A DNA stretch of 64,000 bases from Azorinus chamasolen. Taxonomy: Eukaryota; Mollusca; Bivalvia; Cardiida; Solecurtidae. Positions 10,918-23,175 of the stretch are shown one piece after another. Both the position numbers and the translations under genes were made by a program. Location: contig OY755240.1 in the NCBI GenBank assembly GCA_963576725.1, forward strand, positions 57,784,633 through 57,848,632, in the 5' to 3' direction. Within the stretch, counting starts at the first letter, position 1, and every line of letters starts with the position of its first letter. The notes beneath the pieces were generated by a model. The model did no database searches and was not told where the DNA came from. It worked only from the letters and a program-made list of their open reading frames with translations.

Positions 10918-11167
10918 TTAACCCTTCGCTTGCTGAATTTTGAGATACATTTCTCCTTCTTTGCCCATGCCCTGTGGTATAATTACATATATCTTCACTG
11001 TCTACAAGTATTTCGCTGTGTTATCACTGCTGTGGAGTGCACTAGTTGCACAATCAACTTGTAAATAGTGCAGACCCTGATGAGACAGCTCCTGCAGGAG
11101 CTGTCTCATCTGGGTCTTCACTATTTACAGGTAGGTATATTGACGTGAATAGCAAGCGAAGGGTTAA
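10918..11167. mobile_element. TTAA-B MITE
   Basis: Flanked by TTAA at both ends, with termini TTAACCCTTCGCTTGCT and AGCAAGCGAAGGGTTAA. The near-perfect central palindrome is ACAGCTCCTGCAGGAGCTGT, extended outwards by GACCCTGATGAG/CTCATCTGGGTC. It is absent at this position in unit B, so it is private to unit A. Confidence 0.85.
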
Positions 11168-11202
11168 TAATAAGGAAGGTAAAAAGGAGAGTGGTATACA
11201 TG

Positions 11203-11419
11203 TTAACTCTATCGCTGCTAACATCGCATCTGTTATTATATACGCAAATTGTTTGGATCCAGATGAGACATCGAGTAAATTTTCGTCTCCACAGCATTAC
11301 AACTGTTTGTTACTGCAACTGTTTTTTTTGTAAAATAAAGAAATAAAGAAAATTAAAAATCGAAAATTGTTGTAAACGACACAGTTTGCAGATGACATTA
11401 TATGGCAGCGAAAGAGTAA
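11203..11419. mobile_element. TTAA-C MITE
   Basis: Ends TTAACTCTATCGCTGC and GGCAGCGAAAGAGTAA, with a decayed GGATCCAGATGAGAC core. The partner copy is at 23913-24129, so it predates the duplication. Confidence 0.75.
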
Positions 11420-11531
11420 AGAAATTGAAAGCGACACTTACATTGCAATATTGCGAATTTACTCTATATATATTGCCCATGTTCCTTCTTTATATGGTCA
11501 TGTTAAAATCAAACACGATCTGGCTCTAAAC

Positions 11532-11703
11532 TACAGTAAGATCTCTTTAAAACGACATACCTGAATATGCCTAAATTGGGGTCTTAATAGCAGGTTGTAG
11601 CTTATAGGCGCTTTCAGCATTGTTTTTGTCATGCATAAAGCAACCCCTTTTTTAAGGACATCGTCGTCAGTTAATTAAGTGGTCGCTTTAGAGAGGTTCT
11701 ATT
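11532..11703. mobile_element. pogo-5 MITE
   Basis: Starts TACAGTAAGATCTCTTTAAA and ends GGTCGCTTTAGAGAGGTTC. The inner half-palindrome is GGTTGTAGCTTATAGGCGC. Partner at 24235-24407. Confidence 0.55.
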
Positions 11704-11974
11704 GCATTATCTCTGTGTGCTGTTTGAGTCATTGTAAAATATGTCATAGTGTTGTATTATGTAATTTCTTATGATTCATGCATTCCCACATTCATCAATG
11801 AATAACCTTTCTTGACATTTGAGGTAGAACAATGTACTCTATGCTAGCGGCAAATTTATGATTTTAATATACCATCAATTTAGACCTAGATGAGATACTC
11901 GTATTGTCTGCCACTTTTCATATATTCTTCGCTTTGACAAAACCTGTAGGATCAGATACATATAACTTCTTAAT

Positions 11975-12075
11975 CAAATCGAGCAGGCCATGATCAGAAC
12001 GCTCCTACTGGAGCCGTCTGATCTGGGTCTACCCTATTTAAAGGTGTGAACAACGTGTATATTAAAGGGTTAATT
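11975..12075. mobile_element. TTAA-A MITE core, partial
   Basis: Hairpin GATCAGAACGCTCCTACTGG...CCGTCTGATCTGGGTC, with a right end AAGGGTTAAT. The left half is not clear. Partner at about 24680-24765. Confidence 0.55.
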
Positions 12076-12197
12076 ATGATCGCTTTGATAAGTGATCTGC
12101 CATTAGTGTGGTTGGTATTTGTGGCAAGGATCTTTATAAGGACACATACAAGTACACTCACGAAAAAATGTCTACAAATCAGTATTTTATCAATTGT

Positions 12198-12482
12198 CAA
12201 TTACAGCCGAAATTCTATAACTCTAACCTATGGATAGTATAGAGTAAAAGTTTAGTCTTTCCATTATAAAATTGTTCCAAAAGGGAATCACTACGCAAAA
12301 TTAGAAAAACAATATGTGACAGTTTAATGCAGGTCGAAAATCGTGCTTTTTAAAAGCTCCTACAGGAGTTTTCAGCATTACGTTACACCTTAAGATGTGA
12401 ACAAGATTGTAATTCGAATGACTAGAACTTGTTTAATCTCTTAGTTATTTGTACTTGTTCGAGATATTGAAATTCAACTGTA
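12198..12482. mobile_element. pogo-2 MITE, decayed
   Basis: The right end GAGATATTGAAATTCAACTG and the core AAAAGCTCCTACAGGAGTTTT match the TCGAACT-type pogo family (compare 55016, 56136). Partner at 24890-25186. Confidence 0.6.
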
Positions 12483-12769
12483 TATCAAGGATAAGCGATT
12501 GAAACTAGATGTTGGTGTAAACCACAGAAAGGTCATAGAAATTAATGTCAATGTTACTTAAACAACTTTGGAAGACAAATTTCACATTTTTTCACATTTC
12601 ACATTTCATGACTTAAGACAATTACATATTAAAATTATTATTCTCGAAAGTCCAGCATCTTGGAATTGGTAAATTAGAGAATTTAGAACTGTTAAGCACT
12701 TATAGACTTTTCTGTATCAAGAACGGAAACAATTTACACAATGTGATGAAATACATTTAACCCCAATAG

Positions 12770-12895
12770 TTCGGACACTAAAATAAGAATCATTATACGT
12801 CTCCAAAACAGGTTACAGCTTAATGCAGGGTAAATGTCATACAGAAAGCTCCTGCATTAAGCAGCCATCTAACTAAAAGGTTCTTATTCTCCAAA
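12770..12895. mobile_element. pogo-1 MITE, decayed
   Basis: Contains AGGTTACAGCTTAATGCAGG and AGAAAGCTCCTGCATTAAGC. It serves as the empty site for the TTAA-E insertion found at 25603 in unit B. Confidence 0.55.
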
Positions 12896-14991
12896 TTTCA
12901 TTACAAAATCTTCAAGCTATCGAGGTTTTAATGTACTCAATTTTGTCAAGTTATATAGTGTACCTCTCTTCTTTAAATCATTGAGTTATTTCGTGTAATA
13001 TACGTCTTGTCACAGTCTACATTTCAACATGGTGTGACACTTATAGTGAGCTATCGACATGTGATATTTTGCCATACACTTTTAAAACACAGTTTCGTGT
13101 TGCAATCATAAAGGGAATACATATATTGCTCACCTTAATTAGTCAATCGATGTATTTTGGCTCGGGTTGGCTTGCCAAGCCGAAGGCCATAGTAGTCATG
13201 CCAAAATTTCAACCCCTATCCACGCATGTCCGAAGAAAACCGAGGAAAAGTACAAATTACCGCTTGAACAATATGCCAATATGCCAAGACAAATAGATCG
13301 GTGAAATTCCAATTTGTTTGGACTTCAACATTGAAAGTCTGTTAACATATACCAATAAAACTTGGTAATAATGCGATTTTAAGAATAAAAAAATGAGTAG
13401 GAGCTTGGCATATAAATGAATTATTTCATACCACAGCATTGTGCACAAATATAATGCGAAATTGTACGGAATTGTCCGATTACATACGGAAAAGCATGGC
13501 TGTGCACTTGTGCGGAATTGAACGGAAATGTATGAAGAACAATGGATAACGGTAAATTCTCTTCATTCCATCTGTATTTTGTGCCCTTATTGGGTAATTT
13601 TAACTCATTCCCTCGTAGACCTTTTTAGAGCCAACCTCTGTCAAGAATACTGTAGTACATGTATATCGCTACATGGAAAAGTGTATAAGGAGTATCTCCC
13701 TTTTTGACTGTTAGTAATAAGTCGTTGTGAATCAAAGTTATTTCACTTTTAAACTTCATTTGTTTTTGTTTTATAACTGATATAAATTAGTGCTTTGTAT
13801 ATATTCAAATGTGTGGGGCGGTTGGTCAATCGAAAAAATTAATATGAATAAAAAAACTGTTAATATGCTAATTCATTGAAATTACTCATATTAATGGAAA
13901 CTGTATGCATATTCTGAGACTGGCGCAAACATATTTAACGATCACTACTGGTTATTGCCCTTGGGGTTAATGATCACTGCTGGTTACTGTCCTTAGAGTT
14001 CTCTCTTTGGGCATGAAAATTGCACATTTAAACATTTTGTTTGGTTGGGTCAGAAAACTATCTTTTGGTATGTTTAAAATACTTATGACATGTGATTAAA
14101 AAAAATCATGTATTTGTGATGGAGTTGTTGTTGAGACATAGCATGCGATGGGCACCTGTGTGTCCAACGAGCCTTTAATGATTTTATACTGCTGTCTCAG
14201 ATTAGCTGAGGCATTGATATAGCGTTACTCAGACTGATATAGGCTTGGGTTATAATCGGTTTTAAGCAGGTTTGCTGAAGACATATAGTGCTCAGGGTCC
14301 TAGGTGTTGCTGAACCGTATTCATGAGGCTGTCTTTTGAGTCAGTGTTTTGGAGCACGGGCTCAGAGCATATTGCAAGCAGGATTCAAAACGTTAGGTTT
14401 TATAAGCTTCTTGAAGCAGTTTTCATACATTGCACAATATAGTTTTCATAGCGTAGAGTAGCATACATGCTTTTAGACATATGGTCTGAGACATGGGTTT
14501 GAAGTCATAGTAGTGTTGATGCTTAGGGACCCAAAGCGCATAATATAGGGTTATAGCTCACATTTATACAGTTTCATGACATAGCTTGAATAGTGTGTTC
14601 CAAGCATCATGTTGAAGTTGAGGCATTGACCAGCCGTCTCGCTGGCTTGGGGCATAGTAGTTGTTCACAGTTATAGTTATTTGTTTTATTGTCGGCCCCG
14701 AAGCTGAGATATCGTCGATCAACATAACATAAGTTTTTGTGCATAGTTTATGTTCCATGTTTTCATAGTGTTCGTCACAGGCAGAGTAGCCTCAGAGTAC
14801 CACACTATCATCATCGGCTAGCATAGCCAAGCCACATCAATTGTATTGTTTCAAGCTTTGTGTTTTGTTTGACTCCAGATAGTGTCACCACAAAGAACGC
14901 CCGAAACATTTTAAAAAGGTCTGAAGCTGGGTATTGTCATTGGGGCATCACCCAGCATCCTGACAACATGTTTGACTTAATCTACCGAAAA
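12896..14991. other. Duplicated non-coding sequence
   Basis: Paralogous to about 25860-28139. The similar 75-codon ORFs at 13069 and 26022 are shared because the DNA is duplicated. They resemble no known protein and sit in repeat-like sequence, so I do not call a gene. Confidence 0.5.
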
Positions 14992-15146
14992 GGAACAGTA
15001 ACTATAGATAAGCAGAATTTTAGAATTGCGTAGTTTTTAAACCATTGTGATAAAGAGAGCATTTACTCCCATTTATCACAATGGTTTAAATAAAAAGAGT
15101 TTTACAGAGGCGCAAAAAGACGTCAATAGGAGAGAATTAGTTATAT
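14992..15146. mobile_element. TTAA-E MITE, decayed
   Basis: The stem AAACCATTGTGATAAA...TTTATCACAATGGTTT and the right end AATAGGAGAGAATTAG match TTAA-E. Partner at about 28120-28275. Confidence 0.65.
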
Positions 15147-15159
15147 TAACAAAGGAAAT

Positions 15160-15720
15160 ACCCAACAAGTGTCCATACGTTAGAACATCCGTCTGTCCGT
15201 CCGTTTGTCTGATTTTTTTTGTCAACGTGGTTTCTCAAAAACCTTTGGTCAGATTTTCATCGAAATTTCATAGGATTGATCAGCGACAATTTTGTTTGCG
15301 CTGTTTTGGAAAACGTTTGGCCAGATGTACATGAAACTTCATAAGATTGATTAGCATCTTGTTATGCATATCTTTTTCCTGTCCCGGTTCGATGATTTTC
15401 TGAAGAGTTATGGGAATTTGAACTTTTTACATGGAAAAGTTTGTCTCTGCGGGTTCTCCCAAACCTATGGTAGGATTTTCCTGAAACTTCATATGATTGA
15501 TCAACGCCATACCTAGTTGTGTATATTTTATACCTGTTTAGTTTTAATGATTCTCTGCAGAGTTATGGGACTTTGTATTGTTTACATGGAAAATCAAACC
15601 CCAGAACTTTTTGAACACATGATGAACCATTCTGATGTCCAGGCCTACAGCGCATGCAACGCTTTGATTAACCATTTCTGGTTGATGTGGACACGCTTAT
15701 AAAATGTAGAACAAAACAAA
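15160..15720 (+). repeat. Dispersed repeat with iterated GAAACTTCATAxGATTGAT units
   Basis: Begins with the simple-repeat-like CCGTCTGTCCGTCCGT, then three degenerate units of about 120 bp, each with TTTTC(A/C)TGAAACTTCATAxGATTGATCA. It is also present at 28290-28800 in unit B. Related phrases occur at 47815-48970. Family unknown. Confidence 0.5.
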
Positions 15721-16506
15721 TAAACAATACGTCTATATTATACATGTGATATACATGTTTGTCACATACATATTGATATTCAAGAAAATTACTGTTATAT
15801 TATCATGTTAGTATTCAAATGATTATTTTCCTCAATATTGTTATTTACTAGATAGCATCTCATTCATTGTGTCCAATATCGAGCTAGAAAACACGGCTAG
15901 CTTAAGTTATTTATTCATTAGTCGTAAGCGGCCATACAAAAGAGGTTTAATCATAGGATTGTAATGGAGGTGGTAGCTTAATACTGGTCAAATGTATGCG
16001 GAAAGCGCCTATAGGGGCTTTATGTATCAATTTTTACCTGTATAAGCAATCACATGATTTAAGACTCAAAGGATCAATAAATAAATGACCGCTTATTAGT
16101 ATGCAGCATTCATTTTGCCAGTGACTTTGTATTGTATATTATACTGTACTCGCCTGTACTGTTTGTATCAAATAAAGTATCTGTATATTCTTTCGTTTAC
16201 TCTTTAGTTTGTCGGGTAAGTTTCAGCCACTGACCGCTCAAATACTTTGTATATAAAAATAAGCTGCAATGTATACTTATACAAATGTTTAACCAATTAC
16301 AATTGCGATTGTTTAAATGTACTCTTCTAAAATAAAACAAATATCGGGTTTACCGTGAATATTCAGGAATGTATTTAGAACTGAGTACCATCACAAATAG
16401 TACAGACAAATCCTTGTTGAGAGGGCTCCAAATCTGGGTCTACACTGCTTGTAAAAGTCAAAGTGATTCGTCCCTATGTGTGTTATATTGTATGACAAAC
16501 ATAAAA
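15721..16506. other. Duplicated non-coding sequence with a decayed hairpin
   Basis: Paralogous to about 28800-30016. A pogo-1-type half core at 15965-16030 (GGTGGTAGCTTAATAC, GAAAGCGCCTATAGGGGC) marks an old MITE. Unit B has the 423-bp repeat U dimer inserted here and unit A does not. Confidence 0.5.
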
Positions 16507-16675
16507 TACAGTAACCCCACTCTAAACCGGAATTCTAGTAGCGAAGAATTTAGATACTTTTAGGTAGGTGGTTGTTTAATGCCGGTTGAAAGTCAAGCGG
16601 AAAGCTTATACAGAAGTTTTCTGTACTACGTTCACCCTGAATTAAGCTACCACCTGTTCCAAAGATCGATATTTA
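16507..16675. mobile_element. pogo-1 MITE
   Basis: Starts TACAGTAACCCCACTCTAAA. The core is AGGTGGTTGTTTAATGCCGG with its inverse GAATTAAGCTACCACCTG. Partner at 30017-30185. Confidence 0.65.
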
Positions 16676-16752
16676 TCTAAATTTTGTTGTCAAAACAGTC
16701 CTTAAATTTACCACATGTTAACAACATTTCTATGTGTATACCCGTATTTATA

Positions 16753-16975
16753 TTAACCCTGCGCTTGCTATTCACGTCAGTATACTTACCTGTAACTGCA
16801 GGAGCTGTCTCATCAGGGTCTGCACTATTTACAAGTTGATTGTGCAACCAGTGCACTCCACGGCAGTGATTGCACAGCGAAATACTTGTAGACAGTGAAG
16901 ATATATGTAATTATACAACAGGGCATGGGTAAAGAAGGAGAAATGTATTTTAAAATTCAGCAAGCGAAGGGTTAA
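16753..16975. mobile_element. TTAA-B MITE
   Basis: TTAA-flanked with GCTTGCTATTCACGTC and CAGCAAGCGAAGGGTTAA ends. The central palindrome has lost its left arm. The partner is at 30252-30495 at the matching site, so the insertion predates the duplication. Confidence 0.8.
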
Positions 16976-17311
16976 GTTTATGGACAAATTAGCTTAGCAT
17001 AAACATCGAGTATTAGCAACTTGTGGAAACAAGAATCGCATATAGTCAGAACTTAATTCAACTGATAATCATTCGACCATTTCAATTTGTACTGAATAAA
17101 CAGTGAAACCCCTGTGAAACCCAAGAGTGTTCCTGAAGAGGCATTCTGTTCAGGGTATGCAGTTATTGCTGAACGCATCAATGAAAAAAATGGACAGGTT
17201 CTAAAGTAAGAACTGGTCGGGAAGTTTCTTTAAAAAGTATGGGGAATAAATTCGCTAATACTGTTACAGTGACCTTTATCAAGAAGTTACTTCCCTTTGA
17301 AAAGAAACGCG

Positions 17312-17356
17312 CACGCGTGCGTGCGTGCGTGCGTGCGTGCGTGCATGCGTGCGTGC

Positions 17357-17432
<76 letters not shown>
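17312..17432 (+). repeat. Compound microsatellite (CGTG)n(GT)n(GA)n
   Basis: Uninterrupted short repeats that mark the right end of duplication unit A. The ORFs reading through it (poly-RE, poly-SL) are artefacts. Confidence 0.95.
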
Positions 17433-17435
17433 AAA

Positions 17436-18153
17436 AACAGAAGGAAGTGCCGAACTGTACAGTAAACCGGACGTTTAATTAAAGTAATTCTGAACGTCCA
17501 TATAGGAGTATTCTGCATTACCTTTGCCGTGCATTAAACAAATACCTGCATTTTAAGAATCCTATGTTCAATATGGTGACACGTTTAGTCCTTATGGTCA
17601 CTGAATCAGCCACATTTATTGGTTGTATAACAGAAAGATATGCAGACTGTATTAGTTTTATATATTTATATATAGCACAGCATGATTCTGAATGCAATCT
17701 GATGTCATTGCCTTTGCGTTTGTCAACCGGATCAAAGAATACGTTTCAATACTTAATGATACATAGAACCAAGAAATAAATACTCAAGTCAAATGATCAA
17801 ACCAATGGTCCTATAATACACTCAGTTTATGCTTTACACGAATTGTTGTCGGTTAACGTATACATATGCATCCAAAGGCAATCCATTCTTATATTCAATA
17901 AAGACAAATGTAGGATATCAATTTGATACAATTTTCCAGAGACAGTTAAGTAATTTAGGACATGGTTAAAGTCTCGCTAATGCGACCACGCTATGTATTA
18001 ACATAAGATTTTGTAAAAGCAAGTGGTTGCTTAATGCGGGACAAACGTAATAAATTTGTCTTGAATTATGCTACCGTCTGTTTTAAAAATCCAGAATTAT
18101 ACGAATTGTCAGTTGTGGTATTAGTGAGACTATATTGTACTTGCTACGCGTCT
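17436..18153. other. Non-coding, nothing recognised
   Basis: AT-rich sequence between the two duplication units. A decayed pogo-1 half core lies near 18020-18065 (GCAAGTGGTTGCTTAATGCG). No coding signal. Confidence 0.45.
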
Positions 18154-18394
18154 TTAACCCTTTACTCCATGAATATTTATGTAAGAAATGATGACGTCAT
18201 GAATATTAATTAGATTACATTTTATAATGGTTTATTAACACACAATGTTTTTGTCAAAACAGAAACTATAGAATCTGATCTTTATTATTCCATAAGCAAG
18301 CAGAGCAGACCCTGATCAGACGGCTCCTGTAGGATATGGGTCTAATCTGTTTGCAAATGCATAGAAAGGCGTGTTTATGGAGTAAAAGGGTTAG
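18154..18394. mobile_element. TTAA-A MITE
   Basis: Ends TTAACCCTTTACTCCATG and TTATGGAGTAAAAGGGTTA. The core GACCCTGATCAGACGGCTCC has lost part of its right arm. Confidence 0.85.
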
Positions 18395-19708
18395 AGTAGG
18401 TGCATGTCATACGATCATTATATTTTTCGACTATAACAATATCTACTATCAAAAGGTACAAACAGATCAAACTAATGATTTGGCATATAGGAATGTCACC
18501 AATGAAAGGATGCGAAGAAGTGTTTATATTAACCTTTTATAGATTTGTCTGAGCTATTGCAGACACCCATTCGTCCGTATCGATGTTGGGTCGACATTAA
18601 AACGTTCTGGTTTAGCGTATAAATCAGACGGTATTACAGATATCCCAGTCAAATGGCTACATCTATATAGATGCAGGACGGTGATAGTTTCGCTTATCAT
18701 GTGTATAATACACATATAGTTATCTTCATTAATTTTGCTTTACGCAAATCTACAAATAAATTGTAGATATTGCAGTAAAATATTACTTATAGGTGCAGAG
18801 TACAAGAACCGTTATTCAATATTCAATAAATATAAAGTTATTACCCGTTTTCACTGTTTTAATGTCGAGAGAATAATTTTAAAGCTATTGTCACTATACG
18901 AATGAAAAATCACATTATGGATGTAGGACGCTGAGTGCAAGTATAATTACAAGGACCGTAACGCAGTTTTCCGAGTATAATGCTTTGGTCACAAACCCTA
19001 AGCAGTAACATATAAATATGTTATACTAAGAGCATTACAAGAGACACATTGGGCGCTTAGATACACTATTCAAATGACAAACCACATTGGTATGACAAAC
19101 ATAAATCAGAAGTCATTAACTATAAAACCTGACACAGTGAAAGTTGATTTCAAGGTAGATAATCAACCAATGAAAATTACTGGTCATAGCTGAATTATCT
19201 CTCATAAATGAAAGAAATCTACACAACTTCGGAACAATCATTAGTAGTATATGAAACTGTTTCTAATGTTCTAGAATTCCTCAGGCCCCTGCAACAGCTT
19301 CAATAGGTTTGTACTGCCAGCAATGAACTGTGCACTGTATAGACTACCAGACAGAATCAACAGTTTCAAGCTGTATACGAATTTACTGATTTCAATATGA
19401 GAAATTAAACTGTTTATTCAATCAGAAACGTATTTTCACTACAAAACATTGCTTATATACCTGTAATATGATCACAATTTTCTACTATAACAATTTGTTT
19501 ATGGACTAAATTTCACCATGACAGGGTTTTTCTACTTTTCTTCACAACACAAGATTGGTGACCAGAAACATCGTTGTTTTGCTGCCATCTAGACAATACG
19601 TGTCCCTGGTAAAAAGCAAGAGCTATATCACAAACCATTGTCGTATATCAAAATCTACCGGAAAAACAGTGATGCACGTTTCTCTTTATCAACTTTTCTG
19701 TGTATGGA
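18395..19708. other. Spacer between duplication units, nothing firm recognised
   Basis: AT-rich. A short minus-strand block at about 19270-19380 is locally coding-like (YSAQFIAGSTNLLKLLQGPEE), but it has no splice context and I recognise no family. Confidence 0.4.
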
Positions 19709-20160
19709 TTACTAGTAATAGGACAGACCATTTATGCCGCTGGGCAAAGTTACCAGTTGATGGTATTGACTAAGCGAAGCATCTGCAGAATGAACTATTA
19801 AGGAATACATCCCATTTGTGTCGCTTGGCAAAGTTAACTGATGACAGTGACGAAGTCATGGGTAACGACACAACGATATATCTGAAGAACGAATTGTGCA
19901 ATGGCAATGTTATTCATTCCCCAAAACATGAATGGGTGTTTTGCGATATATACCTTGTCAACATAGTGAAGAGGATTTTTCGCAGGGGAACATATCGATG
20001 TGAGCTCAACACAGATCACTTACGTGTTATAAATTACGACATGGCAACGTGTGTTGACAGAATGTTAGATTAGAAAGAGCAATTAAACTGAGAAAATGTG
20101 CACACTGTAGCGAGAATAATAACCTGATTAAAATCTGTATCGAGCATGTCAGTGACTATG
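19709..20160 (+). pseudogene. Decayed copy of the LRAT gene 3' part
   Basis: Reads WITSNRTDHLCRWAK as in the intact gene, then a stop. The same motif then repeats as HLCRLAKLTDDSDE, followed by HSPK...IYLVNIVKR...LNTDHLRVINYD, matching the intact C-terminal third. A stop and frameshift precede the ERAIKLRKC-like end. It lacks everything upstream of the domain 2 Cys-box region, so it cannot make a catalytic protein. It marks the left edge of duplication unit B. Confidence 0.85.
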
Positions 20161-20378
20161 CACTGTTTTACAACGAGTCCGCATGTCTGAGCAAAATAAA
20201 AACGATTGATCTTAATATTGGAAATATGGCACCTAACGTGGCTACGAGTAACAGACAAACATATTGAAAAACAAACCGAAATGTGATGAAACAGACATTT
20301 TAAAGCTTCAACGCGAAGCATATTGCAACGTTTGCATAAACAATGTTTTGGAGAGACTCAGTACCTTCGAAAGAGGAA

Positions 20379-20627
20379 TTAACCCTTTGCTTGCTATTCA
20401 CGTCAATATACCTACCTGTAAATAGTGCAGACTCAGATGAGACAGCTCCTGCAGGAACTGTCTCAACTGGGTCTGCACTATTTACAAGTTGATTGTGCAA
20501 CCAGTGCATTCCACAGCAGTGATTGCACAGCGAAATACGTGTACACAGTGAATATGTATGTAATTATACAACAGGGCATGGGTAAAGAAGGCGAAATGTA
20601 TTTCAAATGTAGCAAGAGAAGGGTTAA
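20379..20627. mobile_element. TTAA-B MITE
   Basis: TTAA at both ends. The palindromic core GAGACAGCTCCTGCAGGAAC is nearly intact. The right TTAA also starts the next element. Confidence 0.85.
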
Positions 20628-20765
20628 CCCTTACCTGCTTATCACGACATCGCTGGCGTTTGCAAACAACTTGGAACCAGATAAGACGCCGAGTAACTCT
20701 GCATTTCGTCAGGATTCACGCCGTTTACCACTTAGTCGAAAGTTTCTCAAAAGCTTTAACGAATC
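20624..20765. mobile_element. TTAA-C-like MITE, partial
   Basis: Starts with the TTAA shared with the preceding element (TTAACCCTTACCTGC). It contains TTGGAACCAGATAAGACGCC and GAGTAACTCTGC, matching a damaged TTAA-C core. Right end unclear. Confidence 0.5.
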
Positions 20766-21174
20766 AGGAGTAAGAGAACATTGTTACAAATTGTGAATGA
20801 GACATCATTTCTGCGGCAGGCTAATTGTTAATGCAAGTTTGTCTCGTTTGCGTTTTCTGTGTTGCTTTACTAAATGAATATTCATGATAAGAATAATGAC
20901 GTCATGAATATTCATTCGAATTGTTATAATAGCACATCGACACAGAAATACTTTGCTAATAGAATTTGATAGATCTAGTTCTTTAGTTTCCAAAATGACT
21001 ACAATATCCAACCTTCCTTATTTCATTATAACTATTTTGTCCATGAATAGTCAGTAGGTATTGAAATTTGGAATAAACATAGAACATGGAAAGGGCTAAT
21101 CCTGTCAAAAATTAGAAAAATTCATATGCACAATAGGTGTCAGCTTCAAGATTAATTCTTCATTGTTCCATTTG

Positions 21175-21369
21175 TTAACTCTTTGGCTGCCAAACAAACA
21201 TTGTCTGCTAAGTGTGTCGTCTGCTTCAGGTTCCAAATTTCTTTTAAAACATAATAAGAGTGTCAAAGAGTTTGGAGCTGATGAGATGCCGAGTTACTCG
21301 GTGTCATATTGGGATTCAAACTGTTTGCAAAGTCATCACGATTTTCTCTTTGGCGGCCGAATGGGTTAA
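21175..21369. mobile_element. TTAA-C MITE
   Basis: Ends TTAACTCTTTGGCTGCCAA and TTGGCGGCCGAATGGGTTAA. The core GATGAGATGCCGAGTTACTC has a worn right arm. Confidence 0.8.
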
Positions 21370-22241
21370 CAGGAACAGTCAGACTAGTTGGGTCCAGTTG
21401 CGACTCAGCATTCCAATATAATTTTCAAAGTTGAATGGTCCATATTGTTTTAACGATAGAGTCCATTCAGTATGAAAAGGTACAAAAATGCGAGAGGGAT
21501 GTGAACGACAAAACATTGCAAACCCTGATCAGAGGCTCGATCATGATCCATCTAAATTGGTCTACATTATTTGCAATATAATCATGTATCTCATTGAAAT
21601 GGTAAAAGTGATTGTTAATCTATAATTATGAGATGTCTCAGGTGGTTGTTAATATGACAATCCCTACCTTAACCTTTCCATCTTCATTATTAGTATAAGA
21701 AATTACGGCATCACGAATGTAATGTCATATAAGCTGATGGTTGATATTGTTATATTTACACAGGATATTTTATATTGAGAAGAACTGTAGCGCCAGATAT
21801 ATTATTCATAAGCAGACCCTGATCAGATATGACAAAATTAGATCAATATATTCAGTGTAAATATTTAATCAATTTACGCGTTATTATTTAATGAAACGAA
21901 AGACAAAAACAAAAATCCTAAAATATAATGCCATGTCATCTCCTTTCAAAAATACGATTATATTCGATTGACCCAGACGAGACGCCAAGATACGCGGCGT
22001 CGAATGTGGATTCAAATCGTTTGCAAATATTATTATTCCCAACTGTCTGTTCGTATTCTAGTTTTACACTAGAGAAGTTAGAGAACGAGATATTCAAATG
22101 ACAGTTGATACTTGAGTAGTGTCCAAGATTACCAGAACACGCCGTTGCTTTGGCGTTAAGCCTGAACTGAACTCAATAATTATTTTATTCATACATGTAT
22201 ATTACAGAGGAATAAATATGACGCGTAAATTAAAACCTGTT
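21370..22241. other. Non-coding with decayed MITE cores
   Basis: Scattered remnants: AACCCTGATCAGAGGCTC near 21515, AGCAGACCCTGATCAGAT near 21810 and GACGAGACGCCAAGATACGC near 21980. No gene signal. Confidence 0.45.
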
Positions 22242-22476
22242 TTAACTCTTTACTCCATGAATGATCGTGAAAGAAATTATTACATCATGAATATAAAGTA
22301 GATTAATTTTGAAAATGGCATATTAACACTCGCACTTTTGTCCAAAGGAGAACGTGTAAAATCATAGCTATATTATCTTATAAGCAAACAGAACATACCC
22401 TAATCAGATGGCTACTATAGGAGTAATCTGGTCCGGGTTTGCTCTATTTGCAAAGGCGTATTTATGGAGTAAAGGG
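22242..22476. mobile_element. TTAA-A MITE
   Basis: Left end TTAACTCTTTACTCCATG, right end TTTATGGAGTAAAGGG, with a damaged core. Orthologous to 8556-8750. Confidence 0.75.
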
Positions 22477-22639
22477 AAAATGTGGAAAAATGTGTGATAT
22501 TTGTCCATCAACTCCATGCCGTGGCTGTCGCATAGGGTTTTATGGAGACCTGAAAATTTCGGTATCTTAATACGTTTATCTATTTCTCCGCCTGACTATT
22601 TGTTTATATAATTCAAAATAATATGGATACGTTACATGC

Positions 22640-22772
22640 AGATTGTGCAAATGTGTTGAACAAATCTACCATTCACAGAGTGTGTATTCAAATTTACCAT
22701 CTACAGAGTGTGTGTTCAAATTTACCATTTACAGAGTGTAAATTCAAATAACCATTTACAGAGTGTGTATTC
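22640..22772 (+). repeat. Tandem repeat, unit about 30 bp, four copies
   Basis: Units of TACCATTTACAGAGTGTG plus TATTCAAAT. Unit A has a single unit (about 8930-8950), so the array expanded after the duplication. Confidence 0.8.
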
Positions 22773-22882
22773 AAATTGTAATATCTAAATGTATTCGGTT
22801 TGCAAAGGCATGAATAGGCGTCTATATCTGGTACAGGCTTTAGAAATAATGAGGTATCAGTTCAGTGTTTGATCAGATATAA

Positions 22883-23045
22883 TCTGAAAATGGGTGATCC
22901 TTCGAAAGCAAAAGTAGAAATGCAAAAAGAGAAAATTGCAGACTCGGTTTTATTGAGTCTGTTCATGAGTAATAATTAAAAGTGCAACACTACTCACGCC
23001 CCCTATCACCGGCTTAAGCAGTATTCAATTTTCAAAACTAATAAC
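22883..23045 (-). repeat. Dispersed repeat U, copy 4 (reverse)
   Basis: Intact poly(A) hairpin (CAGACTCGGTTTTATTGAG on the plus strand). Absent from the matching site in unit A (about 9070). Confidence 0.75.
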
Positions 23046-23175
23046 ATCAAAACTTGAGTGTAAGTTGAGTGTAAATCACAACAAGACGCCTTTAGTAACC
23101 AACTTCTCAAAGAAAAAAGATTAACAATACATTTTAACAATTAATGTTTATTATCATATATGTAGTGATATAAAT

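Larger units (their letters stand above)
7889..17435 (+). repeat. Segmental duplication, unit A
   Basis: Diverged direct copy of 19709-30890. Matched landmarks (A/B) are: NRTDHLCRWAK codons 7900/19718; the TTAA-A element 8556/22242; CAAGACGCCTTT 9101/23083; CTAGCGGCAAA 11843/24547; ATGCCATACACTTTTAAAACACAG 13066/26019 (24 bp, named by position only); GTCCGTCCGT 15195/28333; TTAA-B 16753/30252; the GT/GA microsatellite 17312/30841. Homology starts inside the LRAT coding region and stops at the microsatellite. Similarity is patchy and both units carry private insertions. Confidence 0.8.

Noticed and set aside
13069..13296. Possible small gene, because a 75-codon ORF recurs at 26022
   Set aside because: The similarity follows from the segmental duplication. 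Non-coding flanks are equally conserved and antisense ORFs are conserved as well.
17239..17518. ORFs with Arg-Glu or Ser-Leu repeats
   Set aside because: Translations of the (GT)n(GA)n microsatellite.
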